A model generated the notes under the pieces. It was given only the letters and a program-made list of their open reading frames with translations. It was not told the origin of the DNA and searched no databases. Both the position numbers and the translations under genes were made by a program. A DNA stretch of 64,000 bases, taken from NCBI GenBank assembly GCA_949130485.1, contig OX422205.1, positions 2,834,415 to 2,898,414 of the forward strand, read 5' to 3'. The DNA comes from Agelas oroides (lineage: Eukaryota; Porifera; Demospongiae; Agelasida; Agelasidae). Below, in pieces: positions 9,701 to 21,598 of this stretch; positions within the stretch are counted from its first letter, which is position 1; every line of letters begins with the position of its first letter.

Positions 9701-12700
9701 GAAAGACTTTAGTTGGCTAGCGCTACACTCTGGCGTACAAAATAAACTCACAACCACATTTTAAAGCTCCAACATAGCTACACAACAATAAACGAGTTGT
9801 AGTAACAAATTCCTGAGCTGAAAGTACTTCGCGGCTCCTTCGCGGTCTTCACGTGAGTGACGTTTCAGGTTATTTAATGGTTAGTGCAAAGTCGTCGTGC
9901 CGCGATATCACGTGCGAATCGGTCCCAGGCTCTTTCCCTCCGTTTATATTTTTCGTCAGGGCGAGGGGAGAGCCTGGGAACGAGGCTAGGATTGTGCACC
10001 TAACTCTGATTCCCTGTTCCTTGTTCCACTTTCGCCCTAACCTAGCCAGGCTTCCACACTAGCTAGTGGGTTGGCTTTTTTTATGGCAGGACAAGCTGAT
10101 TTGTCCACCTGCATTCAAGCCACCTGCATTCAAGTCACCATTTTCCTTCCACTTGGGGTGCGTTTAGCCTCGTAAAAATTACACCCCAAATGGAAAGGAA
10201 AAATGGCTGAGGGCTGGAAGACCTTCAAGAAAAGCCACAAAAGTGCTTGCGTATAGCTACTTGTTGCCATTCTCTCCCAGCCTAAGAGGACTTGCCTAAG
10301 TTTGATTTAAACCACTGCTAACCTGAGTTATGACCACGAGTGTCCACACTTCAGTGAGCAGACACACAATATCTCGACTTGCAGGTCTGGAGCCTTGTAT
10401 ATAGATACACTATTAACACACTACATCTATTAGCTACTACGTTCTGGTAGCAGATTGTTAATGTGTTCATTTTCAATCTACTGTTGGTCCAGCTAAAGAC
10501 ACTACAAGCTGAAAATGCCCGGTTGCTTCAGGTGGCAGAGAAGTATCACCAGCTGACACAAACCTTCCGGGAACAAACGGCTCAGTTAGTTTATCTAATT
10601 ACTTATGTGTACTGTTGTGTATATATTAATATGTAATGTTCGTTATTGTAAGTATAGCCTTACTTGCAGGCCCATTTGAGAAAACAGTCTGGTATTCACC
10701 GTTTGCACATGCACTTATTTAATGCATATGGAATTATGGAATTATGCAAACATGCATCAAATGACACTCAGTGTCATGTGCTCATGAATGATGGCATCTT
10801 TGGCATCACTACAGTTTCCTAGCCTCTTGCTTGGGCCTTCTGATCCCAGTGTTTATCACTTGAACTGCATTGTTGATGCAAAACAAATGGTGTCATGACT
10901 TGCAAAAACCTGTAGGGTGGTGAAAATCCTCACATATAAATTCTTCACCAGTACTTTCTGCTCAGTTTTGTTGAGTGATGAATGAGTGGGAGTAGTGCAA
11001 GTGTTGTCAATGGAAAATGTACAAACAGCAAACAGTAGAATTCAGGTATCACAAGTAGCAATTATCAACAGTGTATGGTTAAATTGACTGCATTATACAC
11101 AAATAGTGGATGCCAGCTAGGCCTTTTCTCAAGGCTATTGCATTTAATACTAATGGTTAAGCATATGCAATATCTATAGTGGGGATGTAGAACATTGTGG
11201 GGCGAGCCTTAGAGAGCAACAAAGAGACACAGACAGTCAAGTAGAACTACTATTATCTATGGTAGAACAGCTTTTTCCAGTTTGGCTAGTTGAGGCTTCA
11301 CCAGTGCATTACTAGATACACAGTTTACAGCATGCAGATAATGCATGTCTGTAGCTAGATGGAACTAGGTCTGGCCTCCTCCTGATCTCTGAACACCCTG
11401 CCTAGCTTGTCATACATACTTCTTGCACAAATAGGAGAGGGTCAAAAGTCACTACACATGCTAATTGTAGATTAGTAACCTAGGGGTCTAAGCTCATAGA
11501 CCCTGAAGGTGTGGTTACTAACCTATTTAGACCATACGTTAATTACAATTTTGTACATTCTGCTGCCAAAAAAGTGCTGAATCACTGCACATGCTGTCTG
11601 TAGTACTAGGGCATACATGAATCCACACAGGAGAGCCTCGTGGGAAGTGAGGTATTGAGCAACTTTGCATATGTGGCAATCCCGTGTAGAAATCAAAGAT
11701 TATTCTGTTGCGTATTTCAATTGCATCGCCGTGTTTGAAGCACCATATCGCTGAACTTCCATTAAGGGCAGGGCTCATACTCGCTTCGTGGACTCATTAG
11801 ATGTTCACGCATCTACGAACCGCGTATGAGCCCCGCTCTTAACGGAAGTTCAGCGATACGGTTCTTCAAACACGGCGATGCAATCGAAATACGTAACGGA
11901 ATAATTGATTTCTACACGGGACTGTCACATATGTAACCGTTATGTGTGTCTATGTCGGTCAGCCTCTTGTTGCTGCCTCCAGGAATTACGCTCTGCTCAA
12001 CAGTGTGCTGCACTCGTAGATCAACCATGATATGAGTGCAGCCACACCATCGGAGACAGCAAGAGGCTGACTGATGTAAGCACAAATGATGTTGTACCTA
12101 TACTATCAGCATTGGTCAGCCTCTCGTCATTACTGCCTCCGGGAATCATCCTCTGCTCGATGGTGTCGCTGCACTCGTACTCTGGTTAATCTCCTCCTCT
12201 CTGCATTCGACTCCATTTCTATACCCTCCTGATCATGCATGCACGCCACTGTAGGTGTAGACACAGGCTACATAATTATGCAAGCCTTGCCTTAACAAAT
12301 GGAAGCTATGATGTGCGTAACAGTGTTGGCGCTCCCCCACCTAACATCCCAACTGCATTGCTACACACGCCGCTGTATATTGCATTCCTGAGCCTTACGG
12401 ACAAAACCGAGATTCAACCCCCCCCCCTGCACAATTATTTGCCTCGGTTGCCACTCGGCAATAAATAGCCATTGCAACACTGTCAAGCCAGTTGTGGACA
12501 GTGAGTGGTAGCATACAGCTGGAGTAACAGCTAGTGACCATCATAGCTGCTTCACCATCATGGGGCAAGTCTGAGCAAGGAGCACACTGCTACAGAGGTA
12601 CGCAACATGACACACAGTCATGAGGCTAGCACAAATGTCCATGTTTTTTTGTGAGCACACAGCCCGTTTTTATTGGTGTTGCGCATCGTCCTACCTTCAG

Positions 12701-15700
12701 GAAGCTTGGAGGTAAGTCATCATGCATGCTAGGATACAGCTAGCAACTGTCGCTATAGCTAACAGAAAGGTCTGGCTTACTAGTCATGCGGTAGTAGAAG
12801 CTATCTCTGCTACCTGCTGCTTTTGGTGAGCAGGGATTTGTCTACACTTGCAGTTGTCAGCATGTATTCTGCTTCTTTAAACAGGCTGTTTCTTATGAGT
12901 GTAGCTTGGTGTGTAAATTTTGGCAACGTTCGGCAGCTTCGATTGTAATCTTGATTGGTAGCTATTTACCAATGTACTATAGTTACTGTATTGTTCGTAT
13001 ACTCAGTTATGGAAGGATCTAAGCAGCAGTTAGACACCTGAGGGAGTCTAAGTTGTAGTTAGACACCTGGGAACCCATGCAGTAGGTTTTCTATGCAAAT
13101 AAACCACTTCCTGCCATAGTGGGCGTTAAAGCTTCTGACCTTATTAATTATTCATAGAGTCTACGTTTACAATTCTCTCAAATTCATCAGAGCTGCCAGC
13201 CTTCAAAGGCAAGTCCAGACAGCACACAATTCTCTGAACGGCAACCTGCCACCATGAGCGTGGCATAGCTAGCAAGCACATGCTAGCTACGACTACCAAC
13301 ATTACATCCATATACAATATACACAAAGCTACCTAACAATAACCTTTAGAAAAATGTAACACGAGGTTTCGTACCTCAGATATGCATAGCTTTTCAAGCT
13401 GTGTTTCCAGTAGTATGCTCCATTATCCAGACAAAGCTCCTGGGTGGACAACCTCAAACCAATGATGCATCACTCCTTCCTATGAATTAAGATTTAAGTT
13501 TTCAGATGGCTCACTGCTCCCAGCAAACAAAAGCATTTTAGTACTAGTACTCATGCATTGAACTTTATATGCTTTTGAACTTGTATGTCAGTTTTTCATA
13601 CATAGCACACAGTAATATGCAACTTTATTTTCTCATTCATCCAGTCTAAAGTGTGTTCAAGAAGCCTTGCAGGATAAACAACAGGAATTAGAAAAACTGG
13701 ATGCACTGCACATTGCTTGTGTGCACCAGAATGAAATCCTTAAAACACAGATTGATGAGTAAGTTGTGGATTACCTTGTAACAGATACGTATATTACTAC
13801 AGCAGTGAAGAACTTCTACAGAATTAAATAATTTCATTTTTAGCTGTACAAACCGATTAGAATACATAAATTACTGAATATCATAATGAATGGTGTACGA
13901 ATAAATTGAGGATTTGTAAGAAGTGATAGAAGAAAAACACACGTAAGTCGGTAGGCTAAATGAAAACTATGACACCTTGGTACAGGTGTACCTACGTACC
14001 TACCCCCAGGTAGTGTGCAAAAGCTAGTAGTACGTACCCTTGGCTCTACTCTTATGTACATGATGGCCTTGAACACAACTCTCAAGTTGAAACTTTGCAC
14101 TTTTCACACTGTTCGTGCTGTTCATGTGCAGACTCCCAAGTATGTGTGGGGCGCCATATGTAAAAATATTCAGAAGATAATGAACAGATGTATGTAAACA
14201 GGGTTAGGGATAGGGTTAGGGGTTAGGGTTGGGTTAGAGAACAAAGAAAGATCAAAAGGAAATCAAAGGCACTACTAAGCCTTTGATGGCAATCCTGGAC
14301 ACCTCTCAAAATGCCTAGTACCATAGAAATGCATGCTATTACATCTATGTATTTGAGTCAAGGGAGATTTTTAAATAGTTGTGCAGATGATTGTGCAATA
14401 TTGACTGGCCTGCTTTCATTACTCATTGAAAGTAGCATGTACCCTTCATTATGTTTTCTACCAAAGAAAAGCTTTGCGAATTGCACACAATTTGCGTGAA
14501 CCCACTACACTCAGTACTGGCATGGAATCATATCTTAAGACTACCATGGTTGAAGAGTCACGACAGCTACATCCTGCATGGTGAGGTCTATCATCCAAGG
14601 CTATGTTGTCTACAGGATGGTTGTGTACACTACTAACATAGCCTTGGATGATAGACCTCACCATGCAGGTAATCAAACAAGGGAATGGGCATTCTTTCCA
14701 GTGTTTTTACATTTAACCACAAAAGAGCACCTATGTATGTTTGCAGCAGCACTAGTAATTGAAGGCATTGGTGGTAAGAGCATGCAGTGGTGATAAGCAG
14801 CAGTGTAAGAACAGAATAGTTAACAGAATGTGTTTGTCTCTTGCACTCTTCCAAATTTTTATGACATCCAATATAGCTGTGTTTGTATTGTAGTCCACAG
14901 ATGGCCATGCAAAGCATTCTCTATTGAAGACTATCACATTCAGTTGAAAGTTGCAAATCTAATGCTGCTGGGTTCAAATTATGGCAACCGCAAGTGTTTC
15001 ACTAATCTCTGTTCTTGCCTCATAACATCAACCATGTTATGTGTAAATATATCACTAAACCTAATTAGGCAGTTCGTTTGACATTACTAATAATTGCAGT
15101 AGTTTATGGTAACTAAATGGACTTATCTATCCCATTCTTGGTTCCACCAATGTTTAAATATTTTCCTGGTTACCGCCCAGCTTTTTGCTACAAAAAATAT
15201 TTACAACGTAAGATTTTAAGCAATTACAGACACTTTGCCAAGACGTATCGTAATGAAGTTCCTGACCACAATCACATAGTTATCCAGCCATGCAACAACC
15301 TGACTATGCTTTGTGTTCTGTATGGTATGTAGGAATTTTATTTCCTTCAGCTCTTCTCTTCGTATGGCAAAAATGGAAGAAGAATTTAAACAAGCTGAAA
15401 AGCAACATCATGCAACAGAAACGACAAATCAAGGTTAACGGATTGTAATATTGTGTTTTGGATGTTACTACTGAAATGAGGCCAACTGGTACTAACCAGT
15501 GGCTATATAGTACACAGGTCATATCGCTGGTCACCTACCTATCCAAGTCACTGACTTGTTATGAGGCTGTACAGCTGAAGGATAGCCGACTGCATGAAGT
15601 ATCAGCAGATCATCATATACGTAGCAGAAAGTAGGAAAGAGTTTTTTGTGAGTACTGCATGCTCACAAATAATTACTTCTTCCTAGAGGTCAAGGTCGAG

Positions 15701-18700
15701 TAGAGGTCAATTAAAGAGGATTACCCAAGAGAGAGTTCAGAGCCGTGTGCAGAGTAGCCTCGTCCCCAGGCCCGTTCGAAAAACCAGAGAAAGGGGCCTG
15801 GTATCCACTGTTTGCGCATGCGCTTAATTAATTTCCCGACATTCCGGGAATTCTGGATAATACCATGTCACCTCCGTGTGCTCGACGTCAAGTATGTGTA
15901 TGTTGCCGTATATTTAATCGTACACTGCTGACAATGGCTATATACGTGTAAGGCCACTTCAAATTGATTAGTTGTTTCACGGCCCGAACGACCCCAAAAT
16001 TTCTTGAATGCATTAATAAAAATAAAAAATTGCATCATTTCAAATTATGCGCATGCGCGAGGAACTCGTGGTCCTTGCGATGGCGTCCATCTGGGCATGG
16101 ACGCGTTTTCCATGAAAAGAGGCACTAAATGTTTAGTAGCAGCTACTTAGGCTCACAACCACTTGAGGGCGGGTCTACTTAAGTGCTCTTTCCTGCTCCT
16201 TAAGCGAACAGGAAGTTGAGTGAATGTTAATGACGTTCATATATCAGTTTTTATATTAATAATACCACCAAATAGGTGAGCGCTGCTCTCCTAGCCCTTT
16301 GCCCAGGCCTTCTAACCCAGTGCTTATCGCCTGAACTGCGCTGTTGATGCAGGACGATCTCGACATACAAACGTAAGCTATAACTGCTTCGTAACAAAAA
16401 TTATAACTTGCCAAACCCGTAAGAAGCCAGATTTCCCAAGGATAAATGCTTCACAGATGCTTTCTTTTCGAGTTTGAGTGCTGTCGCTTCACCTCAAAGT
16501 CGCAAGAAGGCATACAACAAGGTAGAATCTAGGTGTTAGGCCACTTCAAGTTGATTAGTTGTTTCACGGGCCAATCCCTCATTCAAGTAAGGTCGGTCTG
16601 GGGGATGTCTTCCAACGAATAACAATGTTCAGGCTAAAACACTGTTGAAACTGAGGAAGAGATTGTGATCGAAATTCAAATGAAGTAACTCTTGTTGCAC
16701 TTGGGTGAATTGCTCAAACCTTCAGCCACCAAGTTATTGAATGAGAGATATACAATCAGCTGTAAGCCATTTAAGCTCAAATCTTGGCAGCATCGCTATA
16801 ATTTAAATGATAAGGTACCACTGTGAGCATGATATATCTAGCAAACACAGCCAAATTAGCTACACCAATTATGCAAACCCACCTCTTCAATAAAGTATAA
16901 CACAAACTTTCTTACGTAACTCAATAATGCATAGCACTTGAGGCTGTGCTTCTCAAAACTTAACAGGTGCACTCCATTGACCACACAAAGCTTGTGAAAG
17001 TGTGCGGTCTTTCGCAAAACTCCAGTACAAACTAGAAAGGGAATGACAGATGGATAAGTATACTAAACTGAGTTAGCAGTACTTTAGAAGGTGGTCTCTT
17101 ATTCAAATTACCCTGATCCTACACATCAGATTGGATTCATCATAAATTCCTGAAACTGAATTTCTTACATTGCACAAGAGTCACGGAAGCATAAAGGTAT
17201 GCGTTCGGTAACTAGATAAGTGTAAAGGTAGAATTGTGTACAGACTTGCCAACCATAAAGGCAGTACCAAGTATAGCTAGGTAAGTCTATAGCTGACTTT
17301 TCATCGAATTGTGTGCAGACCTCGTCGAACTCTGCAACCAATCGAGCATCCTTTTGCTACCTATGTAAGTGTATAGCTGATTTTTCTAGAACTGTTTACA
17401 TATCTCATCGGACTCTACAACCAATGAAGGCGGTACCATGTGTCCCTTCGCTAGCTAGATAAGTGCATAGCTGGCTTTTCCTCGAGTGGTGTACATACAT
17501 ACCTTGTCAAACTCTACAACCGATGAAGGCCATACCATGCGTCCCTTTGTTAACTAGATATATCTATAGCTGGTTTTCCTGGAATGGCATAGGCGTGCAC
17601 AGCAGTAGAGGGTTGGGGGGGAGAAGCATGCACAAAATTTATGATGGCGGCACCACCACTCAGAGTAGAACCTGAACGTCCGCTCAGTTGACGAAGGGAC
17701 TGAGTGGGCTGTTGCTCCTTCGACTGAATCAGTGGACTTTATATCCGTTACAAAGTATATCCGATCTACCTACGGTATGCTACCTGCTAGCTGTGGCCGT
17801 GCAGATCACATGAGTTTAGCATGGCGCCCACCCCGCGTCCAGGCCAGATGCCCACCCCGGGTGCTTTGGGGGGGGGGGGGGGGGGGGGGGGGGGCGTACG
17901 CCTCCCTCCGCCCCCCGTAGTACCGCCACTGTGGAATGGTGCACAGACCTTATCGAACTATGAAGACAGTACACTTGTTGAGACTCGTAAGAAGACCAAA
18001 GCTTACACTAAATTGGATTAGTGTAAATACATTAACACCCTGGCCTACATAAAATTAGATTCATGATGAATTCCTGGAATTGAATTTCTCATAGTAAAAT
18101 TGGATATTAGAACAATTACGGTACTCTTGATGAATCTTCACCAAATGCAAGCCAAAATCATATGGTTGCTGCAACGATTTAGCAGTCATTGTTCACTTTT
18201 TGTACCTCCTTAGCAGCTCCTTCAAATGAATTTGAAGGCCCCGAGGCAAATCCCTTCTTTCAGTGGTAAGGAATACTATATTGATGCTTATCACACCAAG
18301 AATAGGGAATTAAATCTTACATAGTAGGTAACCAATACTTACTCTACTGTTGAAAACCACCACAGCAATTGGATTAGCATGGTTGCACACTAAAATTCAC
18401 AAGTTAGCATACTAGCTGTTCTCTAACACTGGCCTCCCATAAACATGGTAGCCTTTCACACCTTTAAAGTTCACATTGCAACATCAGTAACCCAATATCA
18501 CATCACAAAATAAAAACATTATTCCCTATTAATGTACCCACTAAATAACTCCCTGTGTTGTATTTGTTTTGCTTCAGTTCCTCATTAGGAACCAATCATC
18601 TTTAAAATCAGTAAACATCATACCAGTTTGGCTTATGTCCAGAACTTTTTAACGGTGTTTTCAAAACAAGGTTATCACCACACCATCATTGATATGAACA

Positions 18701-21598
18701 CAAACGTCTAAAACAGCACACTTTATATTGAGCAAAAAAGTCCAAGGCAACTTCACAGTACCTGTTACCAAGGCAACTTAACAGTACCTGTTAGCACAAC
18801 CCACCACGTACAGCTTACAGCCTTGATGCTTCTGCCAACCAGGTTGTTTATGATGCATGCTCCAAGCACTTTTTGGTCATTGGGTGGGGAAGAAATAACA
18901 ATGCAAGATTGCATATCAGTGCAACTTTCTACCTGTACATAGTATCTTTTAAACCTTACGGTAAATCATCATTCATTTTCTAGCTGGAAACTTCAATTAA
19001 AAATCATACCTGGTGCTTTTTGTACAGGTCTGCAGCAAGCAATAGAACAATGTCATGAAAGGATTCATTCTCTTGAGGAGACAAAGGGACTTCTAGAGGA
19101 GAGGCTAAGCAAACTGTCAAACGATGTGAAGTTGTTACAACAGCAGATCAGTGCACTTGAACATGAGGTTTGTTCTAAATTCTAAATGACCAAAATTCAA
19201 GTTTAACAACTTCAATATTTACCGTGGGTGATTCTGGAACTTGCATTTTCAATTAATGCACATTTGCTTTACTAAGTTATGCAAAAGTGCATCTTCAGTC
19301 TAAGACCTATGCTTATTTTGAATCCTCACTGCAACTGCAGTGCCATGTACTAATCTGTGCTTGCCATTGTTAGCCCTTTTTTCTGTAGTAAGCTGCAACC
19401 ACATGCATTTTCTTTGCCTGCCTCTGTGCTTTCGGTAGGACTAATAGACGTTTAGATATATTGTAAATGGCTCCCTACACATAAAAAAAAAACTAAAAAT
19501 AAATCCCTCGCAAAATCATCAGCTATACAGTTTTCACTAACACATGTGTATACATATACATTTGTAGGCTGACTTCAGCTACATATGCTAGGTAGAGGCA
19601 ATGCAGTAGAATTGTTTTTGAATGAGCAAGCAATTGTCAACACAAGATATTGTATTTATAGTTGATACTAGCAAGCTGACTACAGCAGATAAAACAGCTA
19701 TCTCTTAAAGACCCAGAACACAGGAACCCTTTATTTCCAAGCATACCATGTTTCTAACCCACGCATTACATTTTTGTAGTGCTAACATTTAAATATCATG
19801 TTTATGTGTCAGATATGGCTGTTATTTCCAGTGTACCATAAAGCCATGTATCAGCGTTGGATCAGTATTCAGTGCTATATAGGGGATAGTTTATCTGTCA
19901 TTGTGTTGTGTAGCCACACACTACAAGCTATGGGCAGGTAAGGCAAAGTGGTTACCGAAAATACAATCATGCATTTATTGAACATCATTACTGAGCATAC
20001 TTTTATGCTAAACATACGTATGTTACTTCAAGTTGAATTTTTGTCAAGTACATGTATAAGTCTGTGACATCAGTTGAACAAGTGAATATCAGTCAAATGC
20101 AAGCTTGGAGATGATAGTACAGGATTATGGGTGGGATGATATTCAATACTGACTAGTTTTAATCTATACTGATACCATGCTTACTTGTTCTCTTCTCCCT
20201 TGATGTGCTGCATACTCTCTGAATGCATGCTTGTAGGCAGAAATTTGGTGTGAGGTTAAATCTGGTAGGGAGAGGATTAAAATCTAAATTTGGGGTAAAC
20301 CCGTAATTTTTTCCTCATGAGCAAGTCTGTACTTAACGAGATTCCGTCCATTCCAGCTAAATGCTGCAGCACTGTTACCGTAAAATTGATATTGTTTTTG
20401 TCGGTGTTTTGGAGGGGCTTGGGAAAAGCTGGACCAATGTCAATCTTATCAATGTTGTGAGATCAATCAACTCAATCACATCAGCACTGTGAGCTTATGA
20501 TATCTGGTAACATAATACTGCAATGTAACTAGAAGCAAATGGGACGTGGGAAACACATTACACTGCAAGATTTAGTGTATTCACACTTCCCCAATTTGGG
20601 AAAAGCTGGACCAATGTCAATCTTATCAATGTTGTGAGATCAATCAACTCAATCACATCAGCACTGTGAGCTTATGATATCTGGTAACATAATACTGCAA
20701 TGTAACTAGAAGCAAATGGGACGTGGGAAACACATTACACTGCAAGATTTAGTGTATTCACACTTCCCCAATTTATTTCCAGTGTAAAGACTACATGTAC
20801 AAAGGTACTGCTGTTTGCTTGACCTTGCAAAATATAAACAAACAATCTGTGCATATGAATATAATTATGGGAAAATAACCACATACCGTATAATTTCTAA
20901 TAATTCATACAAAAATTAAATAATTTCAATTTTAGCTGTACAATTTGAATAGAGTACGAAAATTACCGAATATTCCAAGAAACGGGGGATGTACGAATGA
21001 ATAGAGTATTTGTACGAAGTAAATAGAAGAAAAACGCGTGCAAGTTTTCGACACTAAGGAAACCGATCAACAGGTACTTTTCTAGCTTCAGTTAGCTGCC
21101 ATTGTGTATATCAACTAGTAAAAACTTTGGCCTCGATCTACATGCATACATATATATATATATGCCTACGCTGGGCGAGCAACTTGAAGGTCTATAGAAA
21201 AGACAGTAAGTAACCACTATGTTAATAATTGGGCTGGTGGCCCAGCCACTGCAGGTAGGCAATAATCAACCTTGAGGTCAGATTAACAAAACCTAGCTAC
21301 AAACCATAAGGCGTAGCCCATTGCGTTGTCACCCACAGGTGATAGGTGCCACCCTGCATGCAAAGTAGATACATCTGCAATGGATTTGCACAAAACACAC
21401 AAGTAACACACTTTTTTGTATTCTCTTCTTACACAGAAATTGGCACTTGTTGAAGAAAGCAAGGCACTTAAGCAACAGATGAAGCTGTTAGGAGACAAGC
21501 TGTGCACTACCGAGGCTGCGAATGTACATTTACAGGAAGAAGTTAATGTCTTCTCTGCAGTTAAGAACCTAATAAACAGGAGTGACTCAAAAACATAA
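6780..21598 (+). CDS. Coiled-coil protein gene, at least seven exons
   Basis: Seven exons with canonical AG/GT borders join without a frame break: 6780-6890, 8451-8513, 10493-10584, 13645-13758, 15351-15433, 19028-19167 and 21437-21598 (TAA at 21596-21598). Splice phases run 0,0,2,2,1,0, and every junction codon is intact. The 254 codons are rich in Glu, Gln, Lys and Leu in heptad-like spacing (for example LQAENARLLQVAEKYHQL and LLEERLSKLSNDVKLLQQQI), predicting a long alpha-helical coiled coil with no signal or membrane segment. Such proteins are usually cytoskeletal, centrosomal or scaffold components, but I cannot name the family. The first exon begins in phase 0 without an obvious start, so 5' exons lie upstream, inside or outside the window. 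The introns carry MITEs and tandem duplications. This is the only clearly functional host gene in the window. Confidence 0.85.
6891..8176. other. Intron 1 of the coiled-coil gene
   Basis: No repeat of note. A possible exon at about 7722-7828 (acceptor ccag, donor GTAAGG) has an open frame but ends in a phase that puts the next exon out of frame, so I leave it out of the gene. Confidence 0.45.
8177..8420. mobile_element. Palindromic MITE of 244 bp
   Basis: Two arms of about 110 bp are near-perfect reverse complements from 'acattaaaactgtaaaaaga' to its mirror image, with a short centre near 8290-8305. There is no coding capacity, and the whole element could fold into one hairpin. It lies 30 bp upstream of exon 8451-8513, so the acceptor tract of that exon directly follows the repeat. 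Confidence 0.85.
8514..9373. other. Intron sequence with poly-C tract
   Basis: No exon supported. A run of about 23 C occupies 9042-9064, followed by a T-rich stretch. Confidence 0.45.
9374..9988. mobile_element. MITE of 615 bp, TAGCCTCGT-type ends
   Basis: The terminal inverted repeat starts TAGCCTCGTTCCCAGGCTCT and extends about 100 bp with few mismatches. The flanks are a 9-bp direct repeat with one mismatch (agattgtgc at 9365-9373, ggattgtgc at 9989-9997). No transposase is encoded. Related elements in this window are at 37358-37999, 48616-49065 and probably 15755-16460; the 9-bp duplication suggests Mutator-like mobilisation, which is inference. It lies in an intron of the coiled-coil gene. 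Confidence 0.88.
10144..10197. repeat. Small hairpin repeat
   Basis: The arms 'ccttccacttggggtg' and its diverged complement form a 54-bp hairpin. A related hairpin is at about 24206-24257. Probably a tiny MITE pair. Confidence 0.45.
10665..10990 (+). mobile_element. Old copy of the TAGCC-type element
   Basis: Diverged sequence aligned in order with 15770-16460: the segment around 'gtctggtattcaccgtttgc' near the start and 'cttgaactgcattgttgatg' farther on. The matching segment near 37960 shows that it belongs to the same family as the RecQ-fragment element. No intact ends are left. Confidence 0.5.
11590..12470 (-). mobile_element. Dispersed element copy B, inverted relative to copy A
   Basis: Reverse-complement match to 3262-4095 along its length, including one unit of the 27-bp repeat near 12375-12395 and a TTATTGCCGAG end at about 12450-12470. 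The poly-C tract at about 12418-12427 is local. A palindromic MITE (11674-11927) interrupts it. It lies in an intron of the coiled-coil gene. Confidence 0.65.
11674..11927. mobile_element. Palindromic MITE of 254 bp nested in copy B
   Basis: Arms of about 105 bp starting TGGCAATCCCGTGTAG (left) and the complement of TGACAGTCCCGTGTAG (right). The flanking direct repeat is CATATG (11668-11673 and 11928-11933). The empty site is visible in copy A near 4016-4024, where CATATG occurs once. The insertion therefore postdates the copy A/copy B split. Confidence 0.85.
12471..13169. other. Intron sequence, nothing recognised
   Basis: No exon, tandem repeat or terminal inverted repeat found. Confidence 0.4.
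13170..13460. repeat. Dispersed repeat family, copy 2
   Basis: Diverged relative of 2750-3085 and 16720-17010. The shared order is an AGCTAGCAAGC-like segment, then 'ctcagatatgcatagc', then a GCTGTGTTTCC segment and a 'gctccatt' segment. Non-coding. Confidence 0.5.
13819..13945. repeat. Repeat paired with 20905-21045
   Basis: Both copies run from 'ttaaataatttca' through 'tttagctgtaca' to 'agaagaaaaac' in the same orientation with about 75-80% similarity by eye. Both fall in introns of the coiled-coil gene. Confidence 0.6.
14198..14240 (+). repeat. Interstitial telomere-like tract
   Basis: Degenerate GGGTTA repeats (gggttagggatagggttagg and continuation), about six imperfect units. TTAGGG is the common animal telomere repeat. 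A shorter complementary tract (ccctaaaccaaaccctaacc) lies at about 37313-37332. Confidence 0.6.
14573..14669. repeat. Hairpin with 35-bp perfect arms
   Basis: Arms at 14573-14607 and 14635-14669 are exact complements around a 27-base loop. The right arm is followed by an AAAGAGCACC motif shared with the dispersed repeat family at 2586-3085, so the hairpin may belong to that family. Confidence 0.8.
14670..15350. other. Intron sequence before the fifth coiled-coil exon
   Basis: No tandem repeat, terminal inverted repeat or additional in-frame exon seen. Confidence 0.4.
15755..16460 (+). mobile_element. Truncated TAGCC-type element
   Basis: Starts TAGCCTCGTCCCCAGGCCC and shares 'ggcctggtatccac' and 'tttgcgcatgcgc' with the element at 37358-37999. 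No matching right terminal repeat is found. Its internal part aligns with 10665-10990. Confidence 0.55.
16720..17010. repeat. Dispersed repeat family, copy 3
   Basis: Matches copies 1 and 2 around 'catagcacttgaggctgtgc' and 'cactccattgacc'. Non-coding. Confidence 0.5.
17115..18095. repeat. Short dispersed repeat and poly-G region
   Basis: A repeat with core 'ataaattcc', then 'ggaattgaatttctt', occurs near 17118-17165 and 18045-18095, and again near 22405-22460, 22735-22800 and 24775-24840. A run of 27 G lies at 17868-17894. No coding sequence is seen. Confidence 0.45.
17205..17595 (+). repeat. Diverged tandem repeat of roughly 110 bp, four units
   Basis: Units recur with the order 'tagctagataagtg', 'atagctggctttt', 'gtgtacata', 'ctacaaccaatgaagg' and 'taccatg'. 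Divergence is substantial, so this is an old array. Confidence 0.6.
18096..19027. other. Intron sequence, nothing recognised
   Basis: AT-rich stretch ahead of the sixth coiled-coil exon. No exon, repeat or terminal inverted repeat identified. Confidence 0.4.
19168..20420. other. Intron sequence, nothing recognised
   Basis: No supported exon or repeat; only short A-runs. Confidence 0.4.
20421..20774 (+). repeat. Perfect or near-perfect 177-bp tandem duplication
   Basis: 20421-20597 and 20598-20774 read identically as far as I can compare by eye, from 'gggaaaagctggacc' to 'cacttccccaattt'. Such identity points to a recent duplication or an assembly artefact. It lies in the last intron of the coiled-coil gene. 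Confidence 0.92.
20905..21045. repeat. Repeat paired with 13819-13945
   Basis: Same-orientation diverged copy of the 13.8-kb repeat. A short ATATAT run follows at about 21150-21165. Confidence 0.6.
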
